Below, piece by piece: positions 15,086 through 23,900 of a stretch of 47,572 nt of DNA. This DNA is from a virus. The notes below the pieces were generated by a model, which was given only the letters and a program-made list of their open reading frames with translations, was not told where the DNA came from and searched no databases. Positions within the stretch are counted from its first letter, which is position 1, and each line of letters starts with the position of its first letter. Both the position numbers and the translations under genes were made by a program. The stretch is from the IMG/VR virus record IMGVR_UViG_3300025310_000004, positions 123,759-171,330 of that record; one strand, written 5' to 3'.

Positions 15086-17932
15086 ATGAGCCAGATGTCC
15101 ATGGATTTGTTCGATTCCGAGCCGGAGCCGTCGGCCACGCCGACCCCGGTCGCCTCTGGAACGATCTCGCTGCGTCCTTACCAGGAGGAGGCGCTGGCAC
15201 ACATCGAGGAGGGGCGCCAGAGGGGCGTCCGCAAGCAACTCGGAGTTGCTGCTACGGGGCTGGGGAAAGGTTTGATGGTTGGGACCGAAGTTCTCAAGTC
15301 GGATGGCTCTTGGTGTCCGGTCGAGAATCTTGAGGTGGGCGACTTCGTGGTGGGGGTGGATGGTCAACCGACGAAGATCGAAGGGGTGTTTCCCCGAGGG
15401 GAACAGCCCTGCTTTGAGGTGACCACCGACGATGGAGCCTCTGTGGTGGTGGACGCAGACCATCTTTGGACGGTTGCCACCGATTCTGACATCACCCGCG
15501 GGCTCCCCTGGCGCACTCTGGAAACGGCCGACCTCTACTCTCGTGGCATCACCTCCCCTGAGGGGCGACGCCGATGGAGGCTTCCCGTTGTTGCACCCAT
15601 CGAATTTGATGCTCAACCGGAACTCCCGATCGATCCGTACATCCTCGGCGTCATCTTGGGGGACGGCTCCATCACCCAAGCCACCGTTGAGTTCTGTCCG
15701 GGGGACGCTTGGATCGCTGACAAGGTGGAGACCTTGTTGCCTGAGGGGTTCTCCCTGAGGCCCATCACCTCAGCAGATCGCGCCACCTCTTATCACATCA
15801 AGGACTCCGGTTCCTCTCGGGCGACACCCAACCGCATGAAGGGTGCCCTTGCCGATCTGGGTCTCTGGGGTCTCGGTTCGCTTGAGAAGTTCGTCCCCGA
15901 TGCCTACCTGACCGCCTCTGTCGCGGACCGTAGGGCACTGTTGGCTGGGTTGATGGATTGTGACGGGTGGGCTGGCAAGTCCACAGTGCAGTTCACCACG
16001 TCGTCGCCACGCCTGGCATCTGACGTGAAGCGACTCGCCGAGTCTCTCGGGACCATTGTCCGCGTTGGCAGCAAAATCCCCACCTACACCTACGGGGACG
16101 AGAAACTGCGGGGGGCGCGCGCCTACGCCGTGAATCTTCGTGGAGGTGGATGCCCCTTCACGCTGCCCCGCAAGGTAGATGCATGGGCGCAGACCAAGCG
16201 GCTCGGCGCTACCCGCAAGATCGAATCCATCGTGCCGGTGGGGCCACGAGAGACGGTGTGTATCAAGGTGTCGGCCGACGATGGCCTGTTCGTCACCGAG
16301 CATCACATCGTCACTCACAACACCATCATGTTCTCCGCCCTGGCGCAGCGCATGAACGTTCCCACCCTGGTGCTCGCTCATCGTGATGAGTTGATCTCCC
16401 AGGCCGCCGACAAGATGCGCCAGGTCTGGCCTGGCGCCGACATCGGCGTGGTCAAGGCAGAGCGCAACGAGATCGATCATCAGGTCGTCGTGGCGAGCGT
16501 CCAGACGCTTGCCCGTTCCAGCCGCCGCGATCAGATTCCCGCCGACAAGTTCGGGCTGGTGATCATCGATGAGGCACACCACGCCAAGGCAGTGTCCTAC
16601 ACCAACATCATCGAGCACCTGAATGCTGGCGATGAGGACGGCCCGCTCCTGGTCGGCGTGACAGCCACGCCAGACCGCGGCGACGGCAAGGGCCTGGTGG
16701 ATGTGTTCGATGAGATCACCTTCACCTACGACATGCTGTGGGGCATCCGCTCCGGCTACCTGAGTGACCTGCGTGGCCTGCGCGTCCACCTCGATGCCGA
16801 CTTCTCCAAGGTCAAGATTCGCAAGGGCGACTACGACGCTGGCCAGGCCGGGCAGATGCTCGAAGATGCAGACGCCCCCTCCCTGATCGCCGACGCGTGG
16901 ATCAAGTACGCGCAGGACCGCAAGACCCTGGTGTTCACCCCCACGGTTGCCACTGCAGAGATGGTCACCGCCGAGTTGGTTGGCCGGGGCGTGAGTGCAT
17001 CGATGGTGTCCGGCGAGACTCCCATCGATGAGCGACGAGACATCCTCGCTCGCTACGCCAAGGGTGAGATCAGGGTCATCGCCAACTGCGCCGTTCTCAC
17101 CGAGGGTTTCGATGACCCCGGCACCTCGTGCATCGTGGTTGCTCGACCCACGCAGTCACGGGCTCTCTACACCCAGATGATCGGGCGCGGCACTCGCCGC
17201 CACCCCGACAAGCATGACTGCCTCGTCATCGATGTCGTTGGCGCATCGGCCAACCATTCGCTGGTGACCATCCCGTCGCTGTTTGGCATCAAGAAGGAGA
17301 ACCCCTTCGAGAACGCCGAGCGCACCGTGGCCGAGGCCATGGATGAGCAGGTCGAGGACGAGATCAAGCGCGGTGAACTCAAGGCCACCGAGGCTGACCT
17401 GTTCCGCAAGGTTCTCGACTCCCCCATCGCCTGGGTGCACTACAGCAACCGCATGTCTCAGACCTGCTACCTGTGCGGCCTTGGTGACAAGGAAGTCGGC
17501 TCCGTTGTCATCGAGCCCATCCCCTACGACGTGAGTCAGCCAGCGGAAGCGCCGACTCGCTACCACTGCTTCCAGCAGTGGGAGGACAACTTCGTTCCGG
17601 TAGGCCAGCCTGGCATCACCATGCGTCCTGATGGCTCTGGCTTCCGCACCCTGATCACCAACGTGGACCTTGAGATGGCTCAGGGTGTGGGTGAGGACTT
17701 CATCCGCAAGAACGGTGCTGCGGCACTCACAGATCGCAACGCCGCATGGCGCAAGGCGAAGCCTTCCCAGAAGCAGTTGGATTTCGCTGAGAACTTGGGC
17801 ATCGTTGTCGATCCTTCGTGGGACAAGGGGCAGGTCAGTGATGCCATCAGCGCCAAGAAGGAAGCCATCAATGACCGTCGCCGCAATCGCCCCGCATGGG
17901 CGAAGAACAAGGGAAGGAACAACCGTCGATGA
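15086..17932 (+). CDS. Superfamily 2 DEAD/DEAH DNA helicase interrupted by an intein
   Basis: 948 residues as translated; ATG 15086 has AAGGGAGG seven nt upstream, while the longer frame from 15035 lies in the promoter. N-extein residues 1-61 end in the Walker A motif ATGLGK; residues 62-412 are an intein; the C-extein resumes with TIMFSALAQRMN. The spliced product would be 597 residues. Motif II is VIIDEAHHAKA at about residue 491-501, motif VI IGRGTRRHPDKH at about 698-709, and a CYLCG zinc motif lies in the C-terminal third. Such phage SF2 helicases act at replication or recombination forks using ATP. Overlaps the sliding clamp gene by four bases, which supports a replication role. Confidence 0.85.
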   Translation: MSQMSMDLFDSEPEPSATPTPVASGTISLRPYQEEALAHIEEGRQRGVRKQLGVAATGLGKGLMVGTEVLKSDGSWCPVENLEVGDFVVGVDGQPTKIEGVFPRGEQPCFEVTTDDGASVVVDADHLWTVATDSDITRGLPWRTLETADLYSRGITSPEGRRRWRLPVVAPIEFDAQPELPIDPYILGVILGDGSITQATVEFCPGDAWIADKVETLLPEGFSLRPITSADRATSYHIKDSGSSRATPNRMKGALADLGLWGLGSLEKFVPDAYLTASVADRRALLAGLMDCDGWAGKSTVQFTTSSPRLASDVKRLAESLGTIVRVGSKIPTYTYGDEKLRGARAYAVNLRGGGCPFTLPRKVDAWAQTKRLGATRKIESIVPVGPRETVCIKVSADDGLFVTEHHIVTHNTIMFSALAQRMNVPTLVLAHRDELISQAADKMRQVWPGADIGVVKAERNEIDHQVVVASVQTLARSSRRDQIPADKFGLVIIDEAHHAKAVSYTNIIEHLNAGDEDGPLLVGVTATPDRGDGKGLVDVFDEITFTYDMLWGIRSGYLSDLRGLRVHLDADFSKVKIRKGDYDAGQAGQMLEDADAPSLIADAWIKYAQDRKTLVFTPTVATAEMVTAELVGRGVSASMVSGETPIDERRDILARYAKGEIRVIANCAVLTEGFDDPGTSCIVVARPTQSRALYTQMIGRGTRRHPDKHDCLVIDVVGASANHSLVTIPSLFGIKKENPFENAERTVAEAMDEQVEDEIKRGELKATEADLFRKVLDSPIAWVHYSNRMSQTCYLCGLGDKEVGSVVIEPIPYDVSQPAEAPTRYHCFQQWEDNFVPVGQPGITMRPDGSGFRTLITNVDLEMAQGVGEDFIRKNGAAALTDRNAAWRKAKPSQKQLDFAENLGIVVDPSWDKGQVSDAISAKKEAINDRRRNRPAWAKNKGRNNRR
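15269..16321 (+). other. Class 3-like LAGLIDADG intein in the helicase (351 residues)
   Basis: Inserted between Lys and Thr of the Walker A motif. The first intein residue is Gly (GLMVGTEVLKSDG), not Cys or Ser. Block B is DADHLWTV with His-x-Trp, block F has Cys in TVCIKVSADDG, and the intein ends VTHN before Thr+1: these are the Trp-Cys-Thr signature of class 3 inteins, which start splicing from the block F Cys. A LAGLIDADG endonuclease is embedded (YILGVILGDGS and LLAGLMDCDGW). All positions were read from the translation; splicing itself is inferred. Confidence 0.8.
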
Positions 17933-19080
17933 AGGTGACTGCTGACGCTTCGGCGATCAAGAAGGCCCTCGACATCCTCCGCCCCGGAGGCACCAATCGG
18001 TGGATCACCCCCGCTGAGCGCGGGGTGAAGATCGAGGCTCGTGGCAAGGGGGTCTTGGAGGCCACCACCACCGACCTCGACCATTGGGAGAGCGTCCGCA
18101 TTCTCGGCCAGCAGGTTGAGGGAACCGGATCGGTGCTGCTGCCCTGGGCGCAACTCCGCAAGGTGCTCGGTGTCATGAAGCACGACACCATCACGCTGGC
18201 CCAAGAGGATGACGCCATGGTGATCACCTCGGGCGATGTGTCGATGAGGCTGGCGGTGCTTCGGGACTACACCAAGAAGGGTGGCAACGTGAAGCACCCT
18301 GCCGAGTTCCCAGCATCTCCTCCTCGACCCAAGGACGCCACCCCCATTCGCCTTCACCTCGGTGCTTTGGCTGAGTGCGCGAAGTTCACCTCCCCCGATG
18401 AGTACCGCCCGGTGCTCGGGTGCGTCTACTACGACGCCGGGTCCTACGTCGCCACCGACTCCTACCGGCTGTCGCTGGTCGAGGTACCTGAGGGTGCCGC
18501 GGACCTGCAGTTTCTCATCCCTCGGGCTGCTCATCGCGCCATCGCTCGTCTCGGCTCTGGGAAGTTCATCGACGCCTGGGTGTCTCCTGATCCTCAGGCT
18601 GTCGGTGCGATGCTGTGGATCGACTTCGGTGACGCTTCGCTCGCCGCCAAGTTGCAGGAGGGGCAGTTCCCCGTCTACCGCACGCTGATCGATGGCGCTG
18701 GACGCAGCGGTGGCCTCAAGGCCACTCAGCAGATCAGGGACGCTGCTCTCCGCATCCACCGGCTGATCAAGGCATGTGGATCGGACTCCTACGAGTTGAA
18801 CAACCCCGTCAAGATCGAGCAGGTTGGCGATCGCGTCGTGCTGGCCGCCAAGGTCGGTAACAACACCATCGAGATCAAGGCGATGGGCGGCGTCGAGGTC
18901 TCGGCTGCCTTCAATCCTCGGTACCTGGCTGAGTTCTTCGAGGGCACCAACGTGGACACGATCTTCGGCGCTGACTCGATCAAGCCGTGGGGCCTTGAGG
19001 AGCCTGCCGACTACTGCGCTGGGGCGAAGCGCACCAGGCTGCTGATGCCCACCCGCATCCACGACCGCAACGACTGGTGA
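17929..19080 (+). CDS. dnaN: DNA polymerase III beta-subunit-like sliding clamp
   Basis: 383 residues, ATGA overlap with the helicase, start MKVTADASAIKKAL. Length is close to bacterial DnaN (about 366-400). Three-domain clamp features are visible: a domain boundary region with PIRLHLGALAECAKFTS, the motif YVATDSYRLSLVEVPE at about residue 180-195, and the C-terminal AAFNPRYLAEFFEGTN and RTRLLMPTRI. A clamp encircles DNA and tethers the polymerase. No DNA polymerase gene is in this window, so it would tether host or out-of-window polymerase. Confidence 0.85.
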   Translation: MKVTADASAIKKALDILRPGGTNRWITPAERGVKIEARGKGVLEATTTDLDHWESVRILGQQVEGTGSVLLPWAQLRKVLGVMKHDTITLAQEDDAMVITSGDVSMRLAVLRDYTKKGGNVKHPAEFPASPPRPKDATPIRLHLGALAECAKFTSPDEYRPVLGCVYYDAGSYVATDSYRLSLVEVPEGAADLQFLIPRAAHRAIARLGSGKFIDAWVSPDPQAVGAMLWIDFGDASLAAKLQEGQFPVYRTLIDGAGRSGGLKATQQIRDAALRIHRLIKACGSDSYELNNPVKIEQVGDRVVLAAKVGNNTIEIKAMGGVEVSAAFNPRYLAEFFEGTNVDTIFGADSIKPWGLEEPADYCAGAKRTRLLMPTRIHDRNDW

Positions 19081-19120
19081 TCGGGTTCGACGCAGCCAGC
19101 ATTCGACACCAATACAGCGA

Positions 19121-19126
19121 TACGAT
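19121..19126 (+). promoter_or_regulatory. Possible -10 hexamer of a leaderless promoter
   Basis: TACGAT lies seven nt before the ATG at 19133, the same geometry as the leaderless box promoters, but no TGTCNCAC box is found 16 nt upstream. The promoter may use a weaker -35 such as TTCGAC (19102-19107). Confidence 0.35.
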
Positions 19127-19132
19127 CGCTGC

Positions 19133-19498
19133 ATGACGGCGTGCTTGCGGTGCGACGGTTGCTCAAGGGCTGTTGCAGAACACGAGGACGATCTGAGGCA
19201 GTGGTGGCGCTTGATGCGCCACGGCATGGAGTGGGCCGACGAGGCTGGCGCTCCGAAGTTCGGAGCCATGATGATGGCGCCGTCAGTCTCCATGCACTCG
19301 ACGTTCATTGGTGGCATGTTCACCGATGACGATGGTGACGATGATGACGACGAGATGATCGTTGTCGGCATCCCCGTTGAGGACGACGACGACGAACCAT
19401 CGTCGGTGGTGCTTCACTTCTGCTCGGCACGATGCCTGGCCGGTTGGGCTGAGCAGGCATCCGCGATCGAGCCGGACGAGGAGTCGTCCGAGGGGTGA
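19133..19498 (+). CDS. Acidic zinc-finger-like protein
   Basis: 121 residues. It has CLRCDGC at the N-terminus and HFCSARCLAGW near the C-terminus, so a zinc site is likely, with a very acidic stretch (DDDGDDDDDE) between. No close family is recognised. A hairpin terminator follows at 19513. Confidence 0.55.
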   Translation: MTACLRCDGCSRAVAEHEDDLRQWWRLMRHGMEWADEAGAPKFGAMMMAPSVSMHSTFIGGMFTDDDGDDDDDEMIVVGIPVEDDDDEPSSVVLHFCSARCLAGWAEQASAIEPDEESSEG

Positions 19499-19512
19499 TC
19501 GGAACCCCCACT

Positions 19513-19531
19513 AGGCGCAAGTGCTGCGCCT
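19513..19531. terminator. Hairpin between convergent genes
   Basis: AGGCGCA and TGCGCCT form a 7-bp stem with loop AGTGC. It lies between genes that converge (19133 rightward and 19629 leftward), so it may terminate both. There is no clear T-tract on either side. Confidence 0.4.
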
Positions 19532-19628
19532 CAGGGGAGAAGCGCCGCAAGGGGGCGCGCCAGGGCCACCGTCATGACAACCGTCATGAGAAGGAAGCCC
19601 GGACACGCCCCCAGAGGCGAGCCGAAGA

Positions 19629-20087
19629 TCAGTCCTCGGACCAGGGCACCCAGCGGTCGAACCCGACCGAGTAGCGCTCGACTCCGGCCTTGGTGTCGCG
19701 CTTGAGGCGGTGGCCGTTGAAGCCCTTGAGGTCGTAGGCGCTGGCCTGCCAGCCATCCACCTCGAACTCCTTGACGCGCTCACGCACCTCCACCATGTAG
19801 CCATCCCCCCACCGCAACTCGTCGGTGGTGGGGAACTCGATGTCGATAGTCTTGCGCTCGTGCCTCATCCCGATCTTGTCCATGCCGCGCAGCGTCACGG
19901 GGATGCCGGAGATGTCGCCACGGGAAGCGACCAGACGGGCGAACTGCTCCATGGAGAGGTCGATCGAGAGGAACAGCAGTCCCGAGCGCTCGTCGGTGAT
20001 CTCCAACGAGAAGTAGTCGCCACGCTCGTCGGCGTTGGAATGGATGGCGCCCATGTGGACGCGTAGGGTGGTTTCGATTTCGGTCAT
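19629..20087 (-). CDS. Phage protein of unknown function
   Basis: 152 residues. Start MTEIETTL (ATG at 20087-20085) has the AAAGGAG cassette eight nt upstream; the longer version to 20249 would extend through its own promoter. Mixed alpha-beta composition with a strand-rich core (YFSLEITDERSGLLFLSIDL) and a basic, glycine-containing C-terminus (KGFNGHRLKRDTKAGVERY). No motif recognised. It is transcribed away from TerS. Confidence 0.55.
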   Translation of the reverse strand: MTEIETTLRVHMGAIHSNADERGDYFSLEITDERSGLLFLSIDLSMEQFARLVASRGDISGIPVTLRGMDKIGMRHERKTIDIEFPTTDELRWGDGYMVEVRERVKEFEVDGWQASAYDLKGFNGHRLKRDTKAGVERYSVGFDRWVPWSED

Positions 20088-20114
20088 GGTGTTCTCCTTT
20101 CGTAGAGTGCGTGC

Positions 20115-20136
20115 ATCGTACCACGGGGGTGTGACA
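20115..20136 (-). promoter_or_regulatory. Leftward box promoter for 19629
   Basis: On the minus strand TGTCACAC (20136-20129) and TACGAT (20120-20115), spacing 16, with the TGG of the extended -10. Expected +1 is 20108, 20 nt before the ATG. The box sequence on the plus strand (GTGACA at 20131-20136) also sits at -35 distance from TAGGAT at 20155-20160, so this stretch may serve TerS as well. Confidence 0.7.
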
Positions 20137-20154
20137 CTGCTCTCGAAAGTAGGG

Positions 20155-20160
20155 TAGGAT
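20155..20160 (+). promoter_or_regulatory. -10 hexamer of a leaderless TerS promoter
   Basis: TAGGAT, with +1 expected at 20167, exactly the first base of TerS. GTGACA at 20131-20136 is 18 bp upstream as a possible -35. It lacks the 16-nt box of the other promoters. Confidence 0.4.
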
Positions 20161-20166
20161 GGCGCC

Positions 20167-20802
20167 ATGTCCACGAACAAGGGCGGCGCCCCATCCAGGT
20201 TCAACGAGGACCGGGCCGAGAAGTTGCTGCAGGCCGTGCGCGGTGGCAACTACTTGGAGACGGCTGCGCGCTATGCGGGCATCTCGTATCAGACCTTGCG
20301 TCGCTGGTTGCTCAAGGCGGACGAGCCGGACGCACCACCGGAGTATGTCGCCTTCAAGGAACAGTTGGAGAAGGCCCGAGCCGACGCTGAGGTGGCTGCC
20401 CTAGCCAAGATTCAGAAGGCTGCCTCAGAGGGCGCCTGGCAGGCTTCTGCGTGGTACCTAGAGCGTTCCTGGCCTGAGCGCTGGGGGCGCAGGGACACCA
20501 ACCGTGTCGAGTTGGTGGGCGACGGCGGCGGCCCGGTCAAGGTGGTGGCTGGCATCGAGTTGGACGACGCGTCGATGAACGCCTTGGCTCAGCGTCTAGC
20601 CTCCCGAGCCGCCTTCGAGCAGCGCGAGATCGAGGAGGCCCAGATCATCGAGGAGTACCGGGGTGAGTTGGAGGCTGGCGATCCGCTAGCCGTGCCTGAC
20701 GACATCTCCGGGCTCGACGGTGAGCGCTATGGGGAGGCGATCCCAGAGAGCCCATCTGACGATGATGGGTGGTGGAATGGCGACGACGAGGATCGCACCT
20801 GA
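20167..20802 (+). CDS. terS: Small terminase subunit (TerS)
   Basis: 211 residues. The N-terminal region (RFNEDRAEKLLQAV, YLETAARYAGISYQTLRRWL) is a helix-turn-helix that would recognise the packaging site, followed by helical KARADAEVAALAKIQKA oligomerisation-type sequence and WPERWGRRD. The acidic C-terminus is typical. Position directly before TerL supports the call. It would bind pac/cos DNA and bring TerL to it. Confidence 0.72.
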   Translation: MSTNKGGAPSRFNEDRAEKLLQAVRGGNYLETAARYAGISYQTLRRWLLKADEPDAPPEYVAFKEQLEKARADAEVAALAKIQKAASEGAWQASAWYLERSWPERWGRRDTNRVELVGDGGGPVKVVAGIELDDASMNALAQRLASRAAFEQREIEEAQIIEEYRGELEAGDPLAVPDDISGLDGERYGEAIPESPSDDDGWWNGDDEDRT

Positions 20803-20912
20803 TGCCAGGTGGAGCAGGAAAGGCCAAGAGGTCGTGCCCCATGTGCAAGCCTTACAAGTTCGCGGGCAACATTCGTAGGTTGACCGAGAAGGTTGATCTC
20901 GATGAGCGATGA
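20802..20912 (+). CDS. 36-residue Cys/Lys protein between TerS and TerL
   Basis: A small gene with ATG 20802 overlapping the TerS stop (TGATG) and a stop at 20910-20912 that overlaps the TerL start by 11 bases. Sequence begins MPGGAGKAKRSCPMCKPYKF and ends with a helix (IRRLTEKVDLDER). The CPMC pair and high Lys/Arg content suggest a small metal- or nucleic-acid-binding peptide. The double overlap supports it being real and translationally coupled. Function unknown. Confidence 0.5.
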   Translation: MPGGAGKAKRSCPMCKPYKFAGNIRRLTEKVDLDER

Positions 20913-23900
20913 GCACACCGGCTTCGTAGCGATCCCTCCCGATCTCCTGGCCCACGCCACAGCCGAGGAGCGCGAGGCGTACTACCAGTACCTCCTTGGC
21001 AACGTCATCGCCGCGGATGAGTGGGAACCGTGGATCAGGATGATCTTCCCCCAGGTGGCGGAGAAGCCGTTCTCTGAGGGTCACCAGAAGTTCTGGGAAT
21101 GGGTCTGGCAGGTCGAGCCAGGCACTCGCCCCAAGCCATGGGTGTCGATCTGGCCTCGTGGTCATGGTAAGCGCCTAAAGAGTTCGACACCAATCCTCAC
21201 GACGGAGGGGTGGACGACGCAAGGACAACTCAACATTGGCGACGAGGTGTTTGGACCAGACGGAACCCCAGCCGCCGTCACATGGGTTGGACCAGAAACG
21301 ATGCGCCCCCTCTACAGGGTTCGGTTCACTGACGGGACCGAACTCGTTGCCGATCCCGAGCACGAATGGACGGTGCTGGATCGCGGGCCATACGAGTGGC
21401 GCACGCTTGAGACTCAGGAGATCGCAGCGCAGCGGTACTACTCGGGCGGGCGCGCCAGGTTCATGCTGCCACATCGAGATGCTATTCAGGCGCCACGTCG
21501 AGACCTGTTGATCGACCCCTACCTGCTCGGCTACTGGCTAGGCGACGGAAACCACAAGACTGGTGTGCTGGCCGCTGGCTCGATGGATGACGCTAATGAG
21601 GTTGCACTCAACATCGAGTCCCGTGGCGAGTTGATCAAGAACCGCTACACGCAGGCCAACACGGGATGCAACTACATCGTCATTGACGGTCTACGCAATC
21701 GGCTATCCGCGCTCGGCCTTCTTGGCAACAAGCACATTCCCAGCGGCTACCTCACCTCATCCGAGGAGCAGCGGCGTGCACTTCTGGCCGGGCTGGTCGA
21801 TTCCGATGGACACGTTGACAAGAAGCGCGGCAGGGTCCGCTACGTGTCGCACGACCAGACTCTCGCTGAGGCGGTTCGACTGCTCGCCAGGACGCTTGGC
21901 TACAACGCCACCGTCTGGAGTGAAATCGATGATCGTGAGCCACATCCCGTCACCGATCTAGATGGCGTCGTGACGATGGTGTCTACGGCTGGCACTCGAT
22001 GGGTTGCATCATGGACACCACACGACGGTCTCGGCCAAGGGATGCTCGCCAGGAAGGTTGTCCCCACCTACGCCAAGCGCCAGCGGGTTGGGATTGAGTC
22101 GATCACCCCGGTCGAGTCAGAACCCGGCCTCTGTATCGAGGTCGATCGTGATGATGGCCTCTACCTTGCCGGTAGCGACCTGATCCCCACCCACAATTCC
22201 ACCTCGTCGGAGTTGGCCGTCGTCGTGCTCGCCGCACGTCGCAAGCGTCGCTACGGCATCTACGTCTCCGAGACGCAGGACCAGGCCGACGACCACGTTG
22301 CCAATGTGGCTGCCATGTTGGAGTCGCCCACGATCGAGTTGGCCTACCCCGACCTCGGTGAGCGCCTCATGGGCAAGTTCGGAACGTCCAAGGGCTGGCG
22401 GCGCAACCGCATCCGTACCAAGACCGGCTTCACCCTCGATGCCATGGGCCTCGACTCCGCTGCCCGAGGCGTCAAGTTGGAGGACCAGCGTCCCGACTTC
22501 ATGGTCTTTGACGACATCGATGGCGAGTTGGACACCGATGAGCGCGTCGAGAAGAAGATCAAGACCATCACCCGCAAGTTGCTCCCGGCTGGTTCTCAGG
22601 ACTGCGCCATCTTGATGGTGCAGAACCTCGTGCACGAGAACTCGATCTTCGCTCGCCTCTCGGATGGTCGGGCCGACTTCCTGCGTGACCGCATCGTCTC
22701 TGGCCCAATCCCTGCCATCTGGGACCTTGAGTACGAGGAACTAGAGGGGAAGTTCGTCATCACGGGCGGTGAGCCATCGTGGCCCGAGGGATTCCCTATC
22801 CCGTCGTGCCAGTTGCTCATGAACGACATTGGCCTCTCCGCCTTCCTGGCCGAGTGCCAGCACGAGACGAAGCCACCCGAGGGCGACATCTTCAACCACA
22901 TCGCCTTCGTGCGCGTCGAGCACCACGAGGTTCCGCCGCTTCGTCGTGCGGTGGTGTGGGTTGACCCTGCCGTCACCTCCACCGACTCGTCGGACTCCAT
23001 GGGCATCCAATGTGATGGGCTCGGAGTGGACGACAAGATTTACCGCCTGTTCTCGTGGGAGAACCGCTCGACGCCGTACCGAGCCATCCACCTCGCGATC
23101 GAGAAGGCCCTTGAGTACGGAGCCGACACCGTGGGTGTCGAGACGAACCAGGGTGGCGACCTGTGGCGAGTGGTGTACGACCAGGCATGTGAGGACATCC
23201 GCAACGAGCGCGGTGACCGCCACATGAAGATGCCCCGCTACCGCCAGGAGAAGGCCACCGCTGACCTCGGATCGAAGGTCACTCGCGCTGAGCGCATGTT
23301 GGTGGACTACGAGCGTGGCCTATTCGTACACGTCGAGGGAACTCACCACACGTTGGAGATGGCGCTACGCCGGTTCCCCAAGGTCAAGCCGTTCGACCTC
23401 GTAGACGCCTGCCTGGTGGCTGGCACCCTCGTGGCCACTCCCGACGGGGAGGTGCCGATCGAGTCGATCGTCCCAGGGGATTTCGTCTGGACGCGTCAGG
23501 GGGCGAAGCGTGTTCTCAACGCCGGGCCGACGCGGTTCGATGCCGAGGTCTACGAACTCGTCACGGAAGATGGACGCTCGGTGGTGGGAACCGGAGACCA
23601 TCTTGTCTGGACCCATGAGTGTGGATGGGTTCCATTGGCCCTCGCTGCCGGGCTGACTGTCAGTATTGGCTCATGGACCATCCCGTCGAGGTTGAATACG
23701 CCGGTCGGCGCTATCGCCGCTATCCCAATGCCAAACAGCGCAGCCATCGGGTCTACTACGTGCCCCTCGGGCCAGGGGATCGAATCTACTTGCACCGAAA
23801 GGTCTACATCGATCACTTCGGCCCGATTCCCGAGGGGTGGCATGTTCACCACGTCGATGGTGACCCCTTCAACAACGACCCCGGAAATCTCAGGGCCATT

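Noticed and set aside
15770-16789. 339-residue open frame on the minus strand
   Set aside because: Antisense to the helicase intein and helicase motifs; repetitive Val/Gly/His composition.
17680-19371. 563-residue open frame on the minus strand
   Set aside because: It runs antisense over the helicase end and the sliding clamp, which have clear conserved motifs. Its composition (Arg/His/Gly-rich, no domains) is that of a high-GC shadow frame.
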